From the NCBI GenBank assembly GCA_017935065.1, contig JAGBIF010000004.1, forward strand, positions 1 to 61,790: a stretch of DNA of 61,790 nt, read 5' to 3'. The notes beneath the pieces are model-generated. The model saw only the letters and a program-made list of their open reading frames with translations, did no database searches and was not told the origin of the DNA. Numbering within the stretch: position 1 is the first letter of the stretch; each line of letters starts with the position of its first letter. Origin of the DNA: Clostridia bacterium (GTDB lineage: Bacteria; Bacillota; Clostridia; Oscillospirales; CAG-272). Both the position numbers and the translations under genes were made by a program. Positions 35,015 to 43,344 of this stretch are shown in pieces.

Positions 35015-35551
35015 TTATACGATAGTGCTCTTAAGGCTCTTCTCAATAGCCGAAAGGCGTGTCTTAAGCGAGCCGTCGAGCTGTCTCGTTCCGTAGCGAA
35101 CGACAAGACCGCCGAGGAGCGATTTGTCAATTCTCTCGGTGAGTAGGATTTTTTTGCCTGTTATCTCTTCTAGCCTTCCGACAAGGCGCACTCTTTCGTC
35201 CTCTGAAAGCGCCTGTGCGCTTATAGCCTCGGCTGTGAGAATGCCTCTTGCCTCATTGTAGCACAGCTCGTATTCCTTCGCGATTTTAGGGAAGAAATAA
35301 ACGCTGTGCTTCTCGCAAAGCATCATAATGAGATTTTTAAGACTGCCGTCTACCGTACCGAAGGCCTCGTCTATAAGAGACAGCTTTTCGGAAACGGGAA
35401 GGGCGGGTGTATCGAGAAGCTTTATATACTCGGGATTTTGCGAAAGCACCTCTTTCACAGCGCGAGCGTCGGACAGCGCGCCCTCGGTAGTGCCGAGCTC
35501 CTCCGTAAGAGAGAAGAGCGCGTCTGCGTATTCCTTACCTGTGCCTATCAT
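35015..35551 (-). CDS. atpH: ATP synthase delta subunit
   Basis: Peripheral stalk subunit (OSCP), 178 residues. Divergent N-terminal helical domain and the conserved C-terminal pattern VDGSLKNLIMMLCEKHS and IDKSLLGGLVVRYGTRQLDGSLKTRLS. Its start overlaps the atpF stop by four bases (ATGA). Confidence 0.93.
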   Translation of the reverse strand: MIGTGKEYADALFSLTEELGTTEGALSDARAVKEVLSQNPEYIKLLDTPALPVSEKLSLIDEAFGTVDGSLKNLIMMLCEKHSVYFFPKIAKEYELCYNEARGILTAEAISAQALSEDERVRLVGRLEEITGKKILLTERIDKSLLGGLVVRYGTRQLDGSLKTRLSAIEKSLKSTIV

Positions 35552-36072
35552 TGTCCGTCACCTATATTCTTGATGAAATCGTCAATGAATGCCTCGTGGT
35601 CGGCGGGCTTGATGTCACGCTCGATAACCGCCCCCGCGATGTCAAGCGCCATCTGCGATACCTCGTTTTTAACCTCGTTTATCGCACGCTTTTTCTCAAG
35701 CTCGACCTCTTCCTGCGCACGCTTGACAACTCTTGCCGCCTGCGCGTTTGCGTCCTTTATGATCTCCTCTTCGCGAAGCTGTGCCTTGCGCTGTGCCGTG
35801 CGAAGAAGCTCCTCGCATTCCTCGCCCGCGTGAGAGATCTTTTCCTCATACTCAGAAAGAAGCTCGTTTGCCTTATCCTTGCTCTCCTGTGCATCCTGAT
35901 AAAGGCCGTCGATCTCGCCCTGTCTTGTGTCGATCATCTTCTTGACAGGGTTAAAGAGAAGCTTGCGAAGAAAGAGATAAACTATAAGAAGGTTTGCCCA
36001 AGCAAATAGCATCGTCCATAGGTTTACACCGACGAAGGACTCAAAATTAGCCTCAAATAATTGCCAGTTCAT
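35548..36072 (-). CDS. atpF: ATP synthase b subunit
   Basis: Peripheral stalk subunit of Fo, 174 residues. One N-terminal membrane helix (about 15-38, TMLFAWANLLIVYLFLRKLLF), then a long charged helix typical of b subunits. A single b gene is present, as in other Gram-positives. Coupled to atpH by overlap. Confidence 0.94.
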   Translation of the reverse strand: MNWQLFEANFESFVGVNLWTMLFAWANLLIVYLFLRKLLFNPVKKMIDTRQGEIDGLYQDAQESKDKANELLSEYEEKISHAGEECEELLRTAQRKAQLREEEIIKDANAQAARVVKRAQEEVELEKKRAINEVKNEVSQMALDIAGAVIERDIKPADHEAFIDDFIKNIGDGQ

Positions 36073-36135
36073 CTTGTCTTCCTTTTTTGTGTTTTAGTGG
36101 CGTTCTATATCCGCCGTTTTTTCCGCCATCCCTGT

Positions 36136-36167
36136 CATATCAAGGATATGCTCATATCGAGGATATG
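36136..36167. repeat. Twin identical-arm hairpins between atpE and atpF
   Basis: CATATC-aag-GATATG (36136-36150) and CATATC-gag-GATATG (36153-36167), separated by 2 nt. They lie within the 117-nt gap between the c and b subunit genes and could stabilise the atpE message. Confidence 0.75.
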
Positions 36168-36189
36168 CGAGAAGCGTGGTGCCGTCCTC

Positions 36190-36423
36190 TTAGATCTTAA
36201 TGAACATAAGAAGAAGCGCTACGACGAGCGAGTAAATACCCGTAGTCTCGGTAATAGCACATCCGAGGATCATGTTGGTACGGAGAGTACCTGCCATCTC
36301 GGGCTGGCGAGCCATAGCCTCAAGTGCCTTTGATACCGCGTTACCTTCTCCGATTGCGGGGCCGATAGCACCGATACCCATGCAAAGTCCTGCTGCGAGA
36401 GCTCTGAAAGCTGCGTCTGTCAT
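36190..36423 (-). CDS. atpE: ATP synthase c subunit, Na+-type two-carboxylate signature
   Basis: Rotor ring subunit, 77 residues in two membrane helices. The loop is ARQPE (38-42). The ion site is made of Glu26 in GPAIGEG and Glu59-Thr60-Thr61 followed by Tyr64 in TETTGIY. The 33-residue spacing between the two sites equals that of Gln32 and Glu65 in the Ilyobacter Na+ ring. Thr60 and Tyr64 fall at the Ser66 and Tyr70 positions. Glu in place of Gln32 recalls the two-carboxylate Na+ ring described for Fusobacterium nucleatum. Sodium coupling is an inference. Confidence 0.95.
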   Translation of the reverse strand: MTDAAFRALAAGLCMGIGAIGPAIGEGNAVSKALEAMARQPEMAGTLRTNMILGCAITETTGIYSLVVALLLMFIKI

Positions 36424-36502
36424 AATTGTTTTCCTCCGAAAATATATATTTGTTTTTTAAAAACCTTAAGTATTTGCCGCGAGGTGTTCGCGTGCGGTGA
36501 AA

Positions 36503-37426
36503 TTATTCCTCATCGCCCTTTGGTGAGGTGTATTCCTCGGGCGGCGGGTTGGCACCCGCAACGTAGACCATCGTGAGAAGCGAGAAAACGAACGCCTGCA
36601 CGAAGCCCGAGAAAAGGTCGAAGTAGAGCGAAAGGAAGGCGGGAATACCCGTCTGGAAGAAGGGAATAGAGCTGATAAGTCCTGGGATCCAGCCGAGAAT
36701 GAGGTTAGAAACCAGAGCAAGCGCCGCGTAGATAAGCGTGGTAAGCACCGAGCCGCCCGCGACGTTACCGAAGTGACGGAATGCCATCGAGAGGGGCTGA
36801 GCTATCTCGGATACGATATTCATAGGCGTCATTAACCATATAGGCTCGGCAAAGCCCTTGAGCCAGGATTTAAAGCCGAAGTTCTTAATGCTCGTGTACC
36901 ACACCATACCCGAGGTGACAAGCGCCCACGCGACGGTTACCGAAAGGTCGGCGGTTGCCGAGCGGAACACCTGCGTCGTGCCGAGCAGCGTGCAGACGAT
37001 AGAGCTTAAAAATATAGTGCCGATATAGGGGGCGAATTTAAGATTGTGCTTGCCCATCGTGTCCTCGACGAGACCGTAGAGCATATTGACAAGCTTCTCA
37101 ACCACCACCTGAAATCCGCCAGGACGCTTCTTCAGCGACCTGTTAATGAAGTATGCGACGGTGATAAGAAGCACGGTTGCGACAAGAAGCGTCACGGTAG
37201 TCTGGGTTATCGGGTTTGCCAGCACACCGAGGAAAAAGCCCTCAAGCGCCTCTATTGTAAGATATATCTTCGGTCCCTGTACGGAAATGCTTATTCCGCC
37301 CTCACCCTCACTCTCGGGGGGTGTCACGCCGTCTGCCTGCTGTGAGAGCGTCACTATTACGGTCGGCACTATCATAGCCAGCAAAAGCAGTACCGCTATT
37401 ATCGGTATCAAGACCTTGAGTTTCAT
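36503..37426 (-). CDS. atpB: ATP synthase a subunit
   Basis: Stator channel subunit of Fo, 307 residues from the ATG at 37426, with AAAGGA about 10 nt upstream; the longer frame is rejected. An N-terminal membrane segment is followed by an extracytoplasmic loop with PPESEGEGG, then five or so helices. The essential arginine lies in LSMAFRHFGNVAGG. The end, YVAGANPPPEEYTSPKGDEE, is hydrophilic. It is the first core subunit of the operon. Confidence 0.94.
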   Translation of the reverse strand: MKLKVLIPIIAVLLLLAMIVPTVIVTLSQQADGVTPPESEGEGGISISVQGPKIYLTIEALEGFFLGVLANPITQTTVTLLVATVLLITVAYFINRSLKKRPGGFQVVVEKLVNMLYGLVEDTMGKHNLKFAPYIGTIFLSSIVCTLLGTTQVFRSATADLSVTVAWALVTSGMVWYTSIKNFGFKSWLKGFAEPIWLMTPMNIVSEIAQPLSMAFRHFGNVAGGSVLTTLIYAALALVSNLILGWIPGLISSIPFFQTGIPAFLSLYFDLFSGFVQAFVFSLLTMVYVAGANPPPEEYTSPKGDEE

Positions 37427-37499
37427 TAGCCAGTCCTTTCTGAAAATCAGCCCCAAGCGGGCACTGAAAATAAGTTTTTGCCTGAAATGACGCGCGAGC

Positions 37500-38075
37500 C
37501 TACCTGTTACGGCGAAGAAGCCCCTCAAGCATAACGATAGGGCGCATAGCAAGCATAGGTATTACAGTCGCGATGGGATTAAAGACCTCGGTGACAAGCG
37601 CGACCGCAAGAGTGACGAGAATTGACACGCTTCTTGCGATAAAGGATATCTTTGATATGCGCGAAACTCTTACCGACTGCTCGCTCGCAAAGCGCATCGC
37701 CGCATCCATAACGACAGGCTCGGCCTCACCGTCTGTCGCCTTGGTATCGCTATCCGCATCGGTGTCGCTATCCGTCTCGGCACTCCCGTCCGAAGCAGGC
37801 TTATCACCCGAGGGGGCTGGCTCCGCCTCAGAGGCGGGCTCGTCAACGTAATTGTCGCGGAGCAAAAATGCCTGGTCGATTGCGCGGTTTACCAGAATAG
37901 ACATTATAAGAAAGTTGATTACGATAACCGCACTGCCAAGCACAGCGCCCAGCGCAACCGAGGTATCGTATCTGCCGATAAGCAGAAACACACCGCACAC
38001 GATAAGCGAGCAAATAGCCTCGCCTATTGCAATGAACAGGGTTTCCTTAATCGGCACAAGAGATGAGCTCTTCAT
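37500..38075 (-). CDS. atpI: ATP synthase assembly protein AtpI family, with long acidic insert
   Basis: Protein of 191 residues at the AtpI position before atpB. Two hydrophobic helices (about 12-35 and 40-60), then an insert rich in Asp, Ala, Ser and Glu (about 77-122, for example SAETDSDTDADSDTK), then two more helices (about 145-185). AtpI-type proteins help assemble the c ring. The low-complexity insert between the helix pairs is unusual for this family. Confidence 0.72.
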   Translation of the reverse strand: MKSSSLVPIKETLFIAIGEAICSLIVCGVFLLIGRYDTSVALGAVLGSAVIVINFLIMSILVNRAIDQAFLLRDNYVDEPASEAEPAPSGDKPASDGSAETDSDTDADSDTKATDGEAEPVVMDAAMRFASEQSVRVSRISKISFIARSVSILVTLAVALVTEVFNPIATVIPMLAMRPIVMLEGLLRRNR

Positions 38076-38149
38076 TCCGTGTTTCCTTTAGCTTATGATT
38101 TCTTCGGTTTATGTTATTTAGCTTATGCTCCCTCGGCTTGCGCCCCTGA

Positions 38150-38536
38150 TCAGTCAGGCTCCGTCGCATCACCGATTTTATTCCTGTCCTCACCGTCAGG
38201 AGCAGAGCCTGAGCCCTCACCGTCGGCAGGCTCGTCCTTTGCCGATATGTCACAAGGGGAGACTCTCGCGGCATCATCCGAGGCGCTGCCCTCGCGGTGC
38301 TGTCGCTCAAGCGCCTCAAGAGCGCGCGAGGCACCGAGTATAAAGCTTACCATAGAGTAAAGCCCCGATAGCACGCCGAGCATAATGAAAACGACATACA
38401 CCCAAGTCGGCCACTCGGCATATGTGACGAGAAGATATGCCAGCCCGAGCATAAGTCCTATCGGTGCTATAAGCGAGAAAAGCGCCTGCATTACCATATT
38501 GATGATATACACAGGCGTAATAAATTTTTTATACAT
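38150..38536 (-). CDS. Small membrane protein, AtpZ/AtpI-like
   Basis: Protein of 128 residues from the ATG at 38536 (AGGGAA about 6 nt upstream). Two membrane helices (about 10-38 and 45-65) with the GLMLGLAYLLVTY and WPTWVYVVFIMLGVLSGLYSMV pattern of the AtpZ group, then a hydrophilic acidic tail. As first gene of the atp operon it fits the AtpZ position in Bacillota, where AtpZ and AtpI cooperate in ion handling or assembly. Assignment is by size, topology and position. Confidence 0.65.
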   Translation of the reverse strand: MYKKFITPVYIINMVMQALFSLIAPIGLMLGLAYLLVTYAEWPTWVYVVFIMLGVLSGLYSMVSFILGASRALEALERQHREGSASDDAARVSPCDISAKDEPADGEGSGSAPDGEDRNKIGDATEPD

Positions 38537-38565
38537 ATTTATTCCCTGATATGCGTTTTTTCTTG

Positions 38566-38577
38566 GTGTAGCTACAC
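38566..38577 (-). promoter_or_regulatory. 12-bp palindrome in the atp leader
   Basis: GTGTAGCTACAC, perfect palindrome between the predicted atp promoter and the first gene. A candidate operator; the regulator is unknown. Confidence 0.45.
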
Positions 38578-38602
38578 ACCGCAAAAGGACTATTCGTTTA
38601 GT

Positions 38603-38631
38603 AGTTTAGCACAATTTTTCAAAAAAATCAA
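38603..38631 (-). promoter_or_regulatory. Promoter of the atp operon
   Basis: TTGATT (38626-38631) and TAAACT (38603-38608) on the minus strand, 17-bp spacer, about 67 nt before the first gene. Confidence 0.6.
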
Positions 38632-38697
38632 TAAGTTTTCTTCATATTATAATAAATAAAAAAATAACAAAGTTTACATTCTTAAAAAGACACTCGC

Positions 38698-40002
38698 TTA
38701 TTTTGTTATGCGGTGAAGAACTATCGGCACCGCCTTCGGTGCAATAAAGTCGAATTTATATGCGGACATCACTGCCTCGCGCGCATCCTCAAGGCTCTTT
38801 TCGCTTGATGAATGAAGATAGGCTATAACACTTCCCGCCATAACGAAATCACCTCTGCTTACGGCAAGCTCTATGCCCGCGGTGAGGTCTATTTCATCAC
38901 CGACCCTGACACGCCCCGCGCCCAGCAGCTGCGCCGCCTTGCCTATAAGCTCGGTATCGCACTCGCTGACATAGCCGCTCTCGGTCGCGCGCACCTCTGT
39001 TATATACCTCGCGCACGGAAGCCTGTCAGGGTGCTCGACAAGCTCAGCGTCTGCTCCCTGTGCTATCATCCATTCCTTAAATTTTTTCAGCGCAAGTCGG
39101 TTTGCAAGATGCTCTCTTGCCTTGGCGAGCGCTTCCTCGTGCGTAAGCCCGAGCGCACCCTCTGCCATATCCGCCGAAAGCTCGACGCAAAGCTCGGTGA
39201 GCCTCTCATCCCCTCTACCCGAAAGCACCTCAAGCGCTTCCTTTACCTCAAGGGTATTGCCGACGCATCTGCCGAGAGGGAAGCTCATATCGGTGACGAG
39301 CGCCGCCGTGCGCCTTCCGCAGGCACAGCCTATATCCACCATAAGCTCGGCAAGCTCGCAGGCATCGGATACGCGCTTCATAAACGCACCGCTTCCGCAC
39401 TTTACGTCAAGGGTGACCGAGCGTGAGCCCGCCGCGAGCTTCTTTGACATAATAGATGCCGCGATAAGAGGTATCGAGTCTACGGTTGCCGTCACGTCGC
39501 GAAGCGCGTAGAGCTTCTTGTCCGCGGGTGTGATATTCTCGGTCTGTCCCACGACCGCAACACCGATTTCTCTTACCTGATTTACGAATTCCTCTCGTGA
39601 GAGTGCCGTTCTGTAGCCAGGGAAGGACTCAAGCTTGTCCACCGTGCCTCCCGTATGCCCAAGACCGCGACCGCTCATCTTCGCGACAGTACAGCCCATC
39701 GAGGCGGCAAGCGGTGCTACGATAAGCGTGGTCTTGTCACCGACACCGCCGCTGGAGTGCTTGTCTGCCGAGTGCCTGCCGAAAAGCTCAAGGTCGATAA
39801 CCTCGCCCGAGCGTGACATAGCATCGGTAAGGCAGGCACATTCCTCAGCACTCATGCCCTGAAAATATATAGCCATAAGAAGTGCCGAGGCCTGGTAGTC
39901 GGGAATAGCACCGCCCGTAAAGCCGCCGATGAAAAATTCTATTTCTTCTCGCGAGAGCGCAAGGCCTCGCTTTTTCTTTTCAATGATATCGTATATACGC
40001 AT
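38698..40002 (-). CDS. pdp: Pyrimidine-nucleoside (thymidine) phosphorylase
   Basis: Phosphorolysis of thymidine, deoxyuridine or uridine to base and pentose-1-phosphate. It has 434 residues with signatures ADKHSSGGVGDKTTLIVAP, KMSGRGLGHTGGTVDKLES and SKKLAAGSRSVTLDVKCG. Whether it is the broad Pdp or the thymidine-specific DeoA type cannot be told by eye. Last gene of the salvage operon, 16 nt after cdd. No obvious terminator hairpin follows it. Confidence 0.95.
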   Translation of the reverse strand: MRIYDIIEKKKRGLALSREEIEFFIGGFTGGAIPDYQASALLMAIYFQGMSAEECACLTDAMSRSGEVIDLELFGRHSADKHSSGGVGDKTTLIVAPLAASMGCTVAKMSGRGLGHTGGTVDKLESFPGYRTALSREEFVNQVREIGVAVVGQTENITPADKKLYALRDVTATVDSIPLIAASIMSKKLAAGSRSVTLDVKCGSGAFMKRVSDACELAELMVDIGCACGRRTAALVTDMSFPLGRCVGNTLEVKEALEVLSGRGDERLTELCVELSADMAEGALGLTHEEALAKAREHLANRLALKKFKEWMIAQGADAELVEHPDRLPCARYITEVRATESGYVSECDTELIGKAAQLLGAGRVRVGDEIDLTAGIELAVSRGDFVMAGSVIAYLHSSSEKSLEDAREAVMSAYKFDFIAPKAVPIVLHRITK

Positions 40003-40018
40003 AAAGGAACCTCACAAG

Positions 40019-40426
40019 TCAGTCAAGCCTGCTCTTATCAAAGGAATAAGGAAGAAGCGATGAGAGCGTGTACTCATCAAAGCCCTCGCCCCTTGCGACA
40101 AGCACGGGCATATCGGCGGGGCAAAGCTCGGAAAGCGCCTGTCTGCACGCACCGCAGGGAGTGAAGCCTGTGGGCGCTTCCCCCATTCTGCCGCCGCTTA
40201 CGGCAATGGCCGAGAAGCGGCGCTTGCCCGCGCTTACCGCCGCCGCAAGTGCCGAGCGCTCGGCGCAAATACCGCAGGGGAAGGAGGCGTTTTCTATATT
40301 TACGCCGAGAAAAATCTCGCCCTCGTCCGTGACAAGTGCGGCACCGACCGACATCCCCGAATAGGGACAGTAGCTGTTTTTGCGTGCCTCATCAGCAAGC
40401 TTAACCAAAGATATTTTATCCTGCAT
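40019..40426 (-). CDS. cdd: Cytidine deaminase
   Basis: Converts cytidine and deoxycytidine to the uracil nucleosides. It has 135 residues from the ATG at 40426 (GGAG 6 nt upstream). Zinc site GICAERSAL with the catalytic Glu, and TPCGACRQAL; three cysteine ligands fit the small tetrameric Gram-positive type. YCPYSGMSVGAAL and NIENASF bind substrate. Confidence 0.96.
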   Translation of the reverse strand: MQDKISLVKLADEARKNSYCPYSGMSVGAALVTDEGEIFLGVNIENASFPCGICAERSALAAAVSAGKRRFSAIAVSGGRMGEAPTGFTPCGACRQALSELCPADMPVLVARGEGFDEYTLSSLLPYSFDKSRLD

Positions 40427-40472
40427 AATAATCTCCATTCTGCCGCCGTAGGCGACCGCACAAATTGTTGAT

Positions 40473-40583
40473 GAATTTTCGGTATCACGCTCGGCGTGAC
40501 GATTTGGACTAAGGCTCCAAATCGCGAAAATTCGGGCGTGAAACCGACTATCCGAAAGAATAGATGTTACATAACTTTCACGC
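40473..40583. other. Perfect three-way-junction element followed by a second hairpin
   Basis: P1 is GAATTTTCG (40473-40481) with CGAAAATTC (40525-40533). Inside it are P2 TCACGC-tcg-GCGTGA (40485-40499) and P3 CGATTTGGA-ctaaggc-TCCAAATCG (40500-40524). There are no unpaired bases between P2, P3 and the closing P1 strand; three bases lie on the entry side. A second hairpin, GCGTGAAA/TTTCACGC (40536-40583), encloses CTAT/ATAG. The element fills the 195-nt gap between deoB and cdd. It could be a regulatory or processing RNA structure or a small mobile repeat. Confidence 0.85.
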
Positions 40584-40621
40584 TATCGCCTCAATTTCAA
40601 GTGATATGACAACAATTATTG

Positions 40622-41791
40622 TCATTTTAGTATTTTGGATGTTAAATCCTCACCGAGTGTGAAGTTGGGCTTCGCACCCAGAAGCGAGCAGACCGTCTTG
40701 CCGATATTCGCAAAGCTATCGCCCGTGCCGAGGTCGGCGGGGAGAATGCTTTTGCCGTAAATTATAAGCGGGGTATGCTCGCGCGTGTGGTCGGTGCTGT
40801 CATCCGACGGGTCACAGCCGTGGTCGGCGGTGATAATAAGCACGTCATCCTCGCGAAGCACAGGCAGTGCCTTGCTTAAGCAGGCGTCAAATTCGTTCAG
40901 CGCCAAGGCATATCCGACCGCATCCTGGCGGTGTCCGTATTTCATATCGAAGTCCACGAGATTTATAAAGCAAAGACCGTTAAAGTCGCGCCGAAGAAGC
41001 TCAAGGAAGGTGGCTATGCCCTCACTGTTTGAGTGAGTGGGTATCGCCTCGGTAATGCCTACGCCCGCAAAGATATCCTTTATCTTTCCTACCGAGATCA
41101 CGTCAAGCCCACAGGACATCAGCGATGTCAGAAGATTATCCTCGGGCGGACGAAGCGAGAAATCCCGCCTGCCGTCGGTCCTTGTGAAGCTGCCCTCTTT
41201 CCCGATAAACGGTCTTGCGATAACCCTGCCGACGCCCCATTTCCCGACGAGCATTTCTCTTGCACTCTTACAGTATTCATAAAGCGTCTCTCGGCTTATA
41301 ACATCCTCGTGCGCGGCAATCTGAAAGACGCTGTCTGCCGAGGTATAGACGATAGGCATACCCGTCCTGATATGCTCCTTGCCGTACTCGTTTATCACAG
41401 CGGTGCCCGAGTAGGGAAGTCCGCACAGCACTTGGCGGCCGATGCGCCTCTCGAATTCTTGAAGCATATCCTTGGGGAAGCCCTCGGGGAAGGTCGGCAT
41501 AGGCTCGTGCGTGAGTATTCCTGCGATTTCCCAGTGTCCTGTCGTGGTGTCCTTTCCCGCGCTCATCTCGCGAAGCCTGCCGACAGAAGCCACGCGCTTG
41601 CCCGTTTTGAGGTACTCAACCCCCGTGATATCCCCGATGCCGAGCGCCCTCAGATTAGGTATATTCAAAAGACCCGTATTGTAAATGGAAAGGAGGGTGT
41701 TTGCACCCTCGTCCCCGTAAAGATATGCATCCTCAAGCATACCGACACCGAGCGAGTCAAGAACGATAAGAAAAGCTCTTTTCATTCTCAT
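40622..41791 (-). CDS. deoB: Phosphopentomutase
   Basis: Interconverts (deoxy)ribose-1-phosphate and 5-phosphate. It has 389 residues. The start at 41791 is chosen because GGAGG lies 7 nt upstream; two other in-frame ATGs are close. Alkaline-phosphatase-fold metal motifs are LIVLDSLGVG at the N-terminus and LIITADHGCDPS near the C-terminus. Also present are KDTTTGHWEIAG, containing the phosphorylated Thr, and GYHRQ-type DMKYGHRQD. A TGACAA/TTGTCA inverted repeat overlaps the stop. Confidence 0.96.
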   Translation of the reverse strand: MRMKRAFLIVLDSLGVGMLEDAYLYGDEGANTLLSIYNTGLLNIPNLRALGIGDITGVEYLKTGKRVASVGRLREMSAGKDTTTGHWEIAGILTHEPMPTFPEGFPKDMLQEFERRIGRQVLCGLPYSGTAVINEYGKEHIRTGMPIVYTSADSVFQIAAHEDVISRETLYEYCKSAREMLVGKWGVGRVIARPFIGKEGSFTRTDGRRDFSLRPPEDNLLTSLMSCGLDVISVGKIKDIFAGVGITEAIPTHSNSEGIATFLELLRRDFNGLCFINLVDFDMKYGHRQDAVGYALALNEFDACLSKALPVLREDDVLIITADHGCDPSDDSTDHTREHTPLIIYGKSILPADLGTGDSFANIGKTVCSLLGAKPNFTLGEDLTSKILK

Positions 41792-41823
41792 GCACATCCC
41801 TCCTTTTTGCTTAATATTCAGTA

Positions 41824-42513
41824 TTAATAGCCCTCGCCGACAAGTCCCTTGGCAAGAGAGACAAGCCTTGAGGTGCCGAGCCTGTCAGCGCCTGCCTGAA
41901 GCAGAGCCTGCGCATCCTCAAGCGTGCGTATTCCGCCCGCCGCCTTGACCTTCACCTCGCTCGCGACATTCTCGCGAAGCAGTCTTACGTCCTCAGGCAT
42001 AGCACCCCCCGACTGAAAGCCCGTCGAGGTCTTGATAAAATCGGCACCCGCGTTGCTTACGCATTTGCAAAGCGCAAGCTTCTCATCCTCGCTAAGCAGG
42101 CAGGTCTCGATAATTACCTTAAGTATTTTGTCCCCGACTACCCGCTTTACCGCGGAAATTTCCTCGGTGATCTTATCAAACTCACCCGCCTTGACCAGTC
42201 CGAGATTTACTACCATATCAATTTCATCCGCGCCCATGTCGCAGGCGTCCATAGCCTCGTAGACCTTCGTCGCGGTAGAGCTGTAACCGAGAGGGAAGCC
42301 TATTACGGTGCATATCTTAACCCTCTCTTTTGCATACTCGCTGGCAAAGCCGACAAGATAGGGCGGGATACAGACCGAGGCGGTGCCGAAGCGTATGCCG
42401 TCGTCAACAATAGCGCGGATATCATCCTCGGTAGCGGTTAGTGAAAGCAGTGTGTGGTCGGTGGCGGAAAGCACCGCCCGAAGCTCATCCGACAGCTTAA
42501 ATTCGGTATCCAT
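41824..42513 (-). CDS. deoC: Deoxyribose-phosphate aldolase
   Basis: Class I aldolase cleaving deoxyribose-5-phosphate to glyceraldehyde-3-phosphate and acetaldehyde. It has 229 residues. Schiff-base lysine in FIKTSTGF, second lysine in VKAAGGIRT, and proton relay Asp in DHTLL. The barrel pattern ICTVIGFPLGYSST is typical. One nucleotide separates its start from the tdk stop. Confidence 0.96.
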   Translation of the reverse strand: MDTEFKLSDELRAVLSATDHTLLSLTATEDDIRAIVDDGIRFGTASVCIPPYLVGFASEYAKERVKICTVIGFPLGYSSTATKVYEAMDACDMGADEIDMVVNLGLVKAGEFDKITEEISAVKRVVGDKILKVIIETCLLSEDEKLALCKCVSNAGADFIKTSTGFQSGGAMPEDVRLLRENVASEVKVKAAGGIRTLEDAQALLQAGADRLGTSRLVSLAKGLVGEGY

Positions 42514-42514
42514 A

Positions 42515-43099
42515 TCAATAGGTCTTTTTGCCGTTTATTTTCTTTTTCCAGCAACGGTGGCACATTGCGACGTATACGTCGTCACCGCCGAGCATAACCT
42601 GCTCACCCTCGGTAACGATAGCGCCATCCTTGCTCACTCTTGCGTTGACGGTAGCCTTGCTTCCGCACTCGCAGATGGTCTTTATCTCGGCAATAGAGTC
42701 GGCAATCTCGAAAAGGCGCTTGCTTCCGTCAAAGAGCCTCGTCATAAAGTCGGTGCGCAGACCGAAGCAGATAACGGGCGTGTCAAACTCGTCTACGATC
42801 TGGCGAAGCTGGTCAATATGCGCGGGTGTGAAGAATTGGCACTCGTCGGCAATAACCACGTCCGCGTCGTAATGTCCCTCGGAAAATTCATCGTAAATGT
42901 TGACCTCGGCGCCCACCGTCTCGCACTCGCAGGAAAGACCTATTCTCGAAACCACGGCGTAGGCATTGTCACGCACGTCAATAGCGGGCTTGATAAGCCA
43001 GACCTTAAGTCCCTTTTCCTCATAGTTGAACTTGGTGATAAGCGCCTGCGCCGATTTTGACGAGCCCATAGCACCGTACTTGAAATAAAGCTTTGCCAT
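42515..43099 (-). CDS. tdk: Thymidine kinase
   Basis: Type II thymidine kinase, 194 residues. P-loop GAMGSSKSAQAL, catalytic base in IADECQFF, and zinc cysteines in CECGSKA and CHRCWKK. First gene of tdk-deoC-deoB-cdd-pdp. The pairing of a kinase that traps thymidine with catabolic enzymes suggests use of deoxynucleosides both for dTMP supply and as a carbon source. Confidence 0.96.
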   Translation of the reverse strand: MAKLYFKYGAMGSSKSAQALITKFNYEEKGLKVWLIKPAIDVRDNAYAVVSRIGLSCECETVGAEVNIYDEFSEGHYDADVVIADECQFFTPAHIDQLRQIVDEFDTPVICFGLRTDFMTRLFDGSKRLFEIADSIAEIKTICECGSKATVNARVSKDGAIVTEGEQVMLGGDDVYVAMCHRCWKKKINGKKTY

Positions 43100-43141
43100 A
43101 ACATAGTCCTCACTTTCGGGAATTTATATATTTACGTATAC

Positions 43142-43170
43142 ATTTTATCACAAATAATATAAAAAATAAA
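43142..43170 (-). promoter_or_regulatory. Weak candidate promoter of the tdk operon
   Basis: TTTATT (43165-43170) and TAAAAT (43142-43147) on the minus strand, 17-bp spacer. The -35 box is poor. The whole 43100-43344 gap between divergent tdk and topB is AT-rich. Confidence 0.35.
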
Positions 43171-43344
43171 TAGCTTATCCAAAAAAAGTTGTAAAACAGG
43201 GAAAAATATATCGTTTTTGTGCAGTGGGGCCTCAAAAAATTGTGAATTTTTGATAAATTGCTATTTTGCTGTGGAAATTTTCGGATTTGTATGGTATAGT
43301 TAAATGTGTGAATTTATCAGAGGACAGAGAGGGGAGATGAAAAA

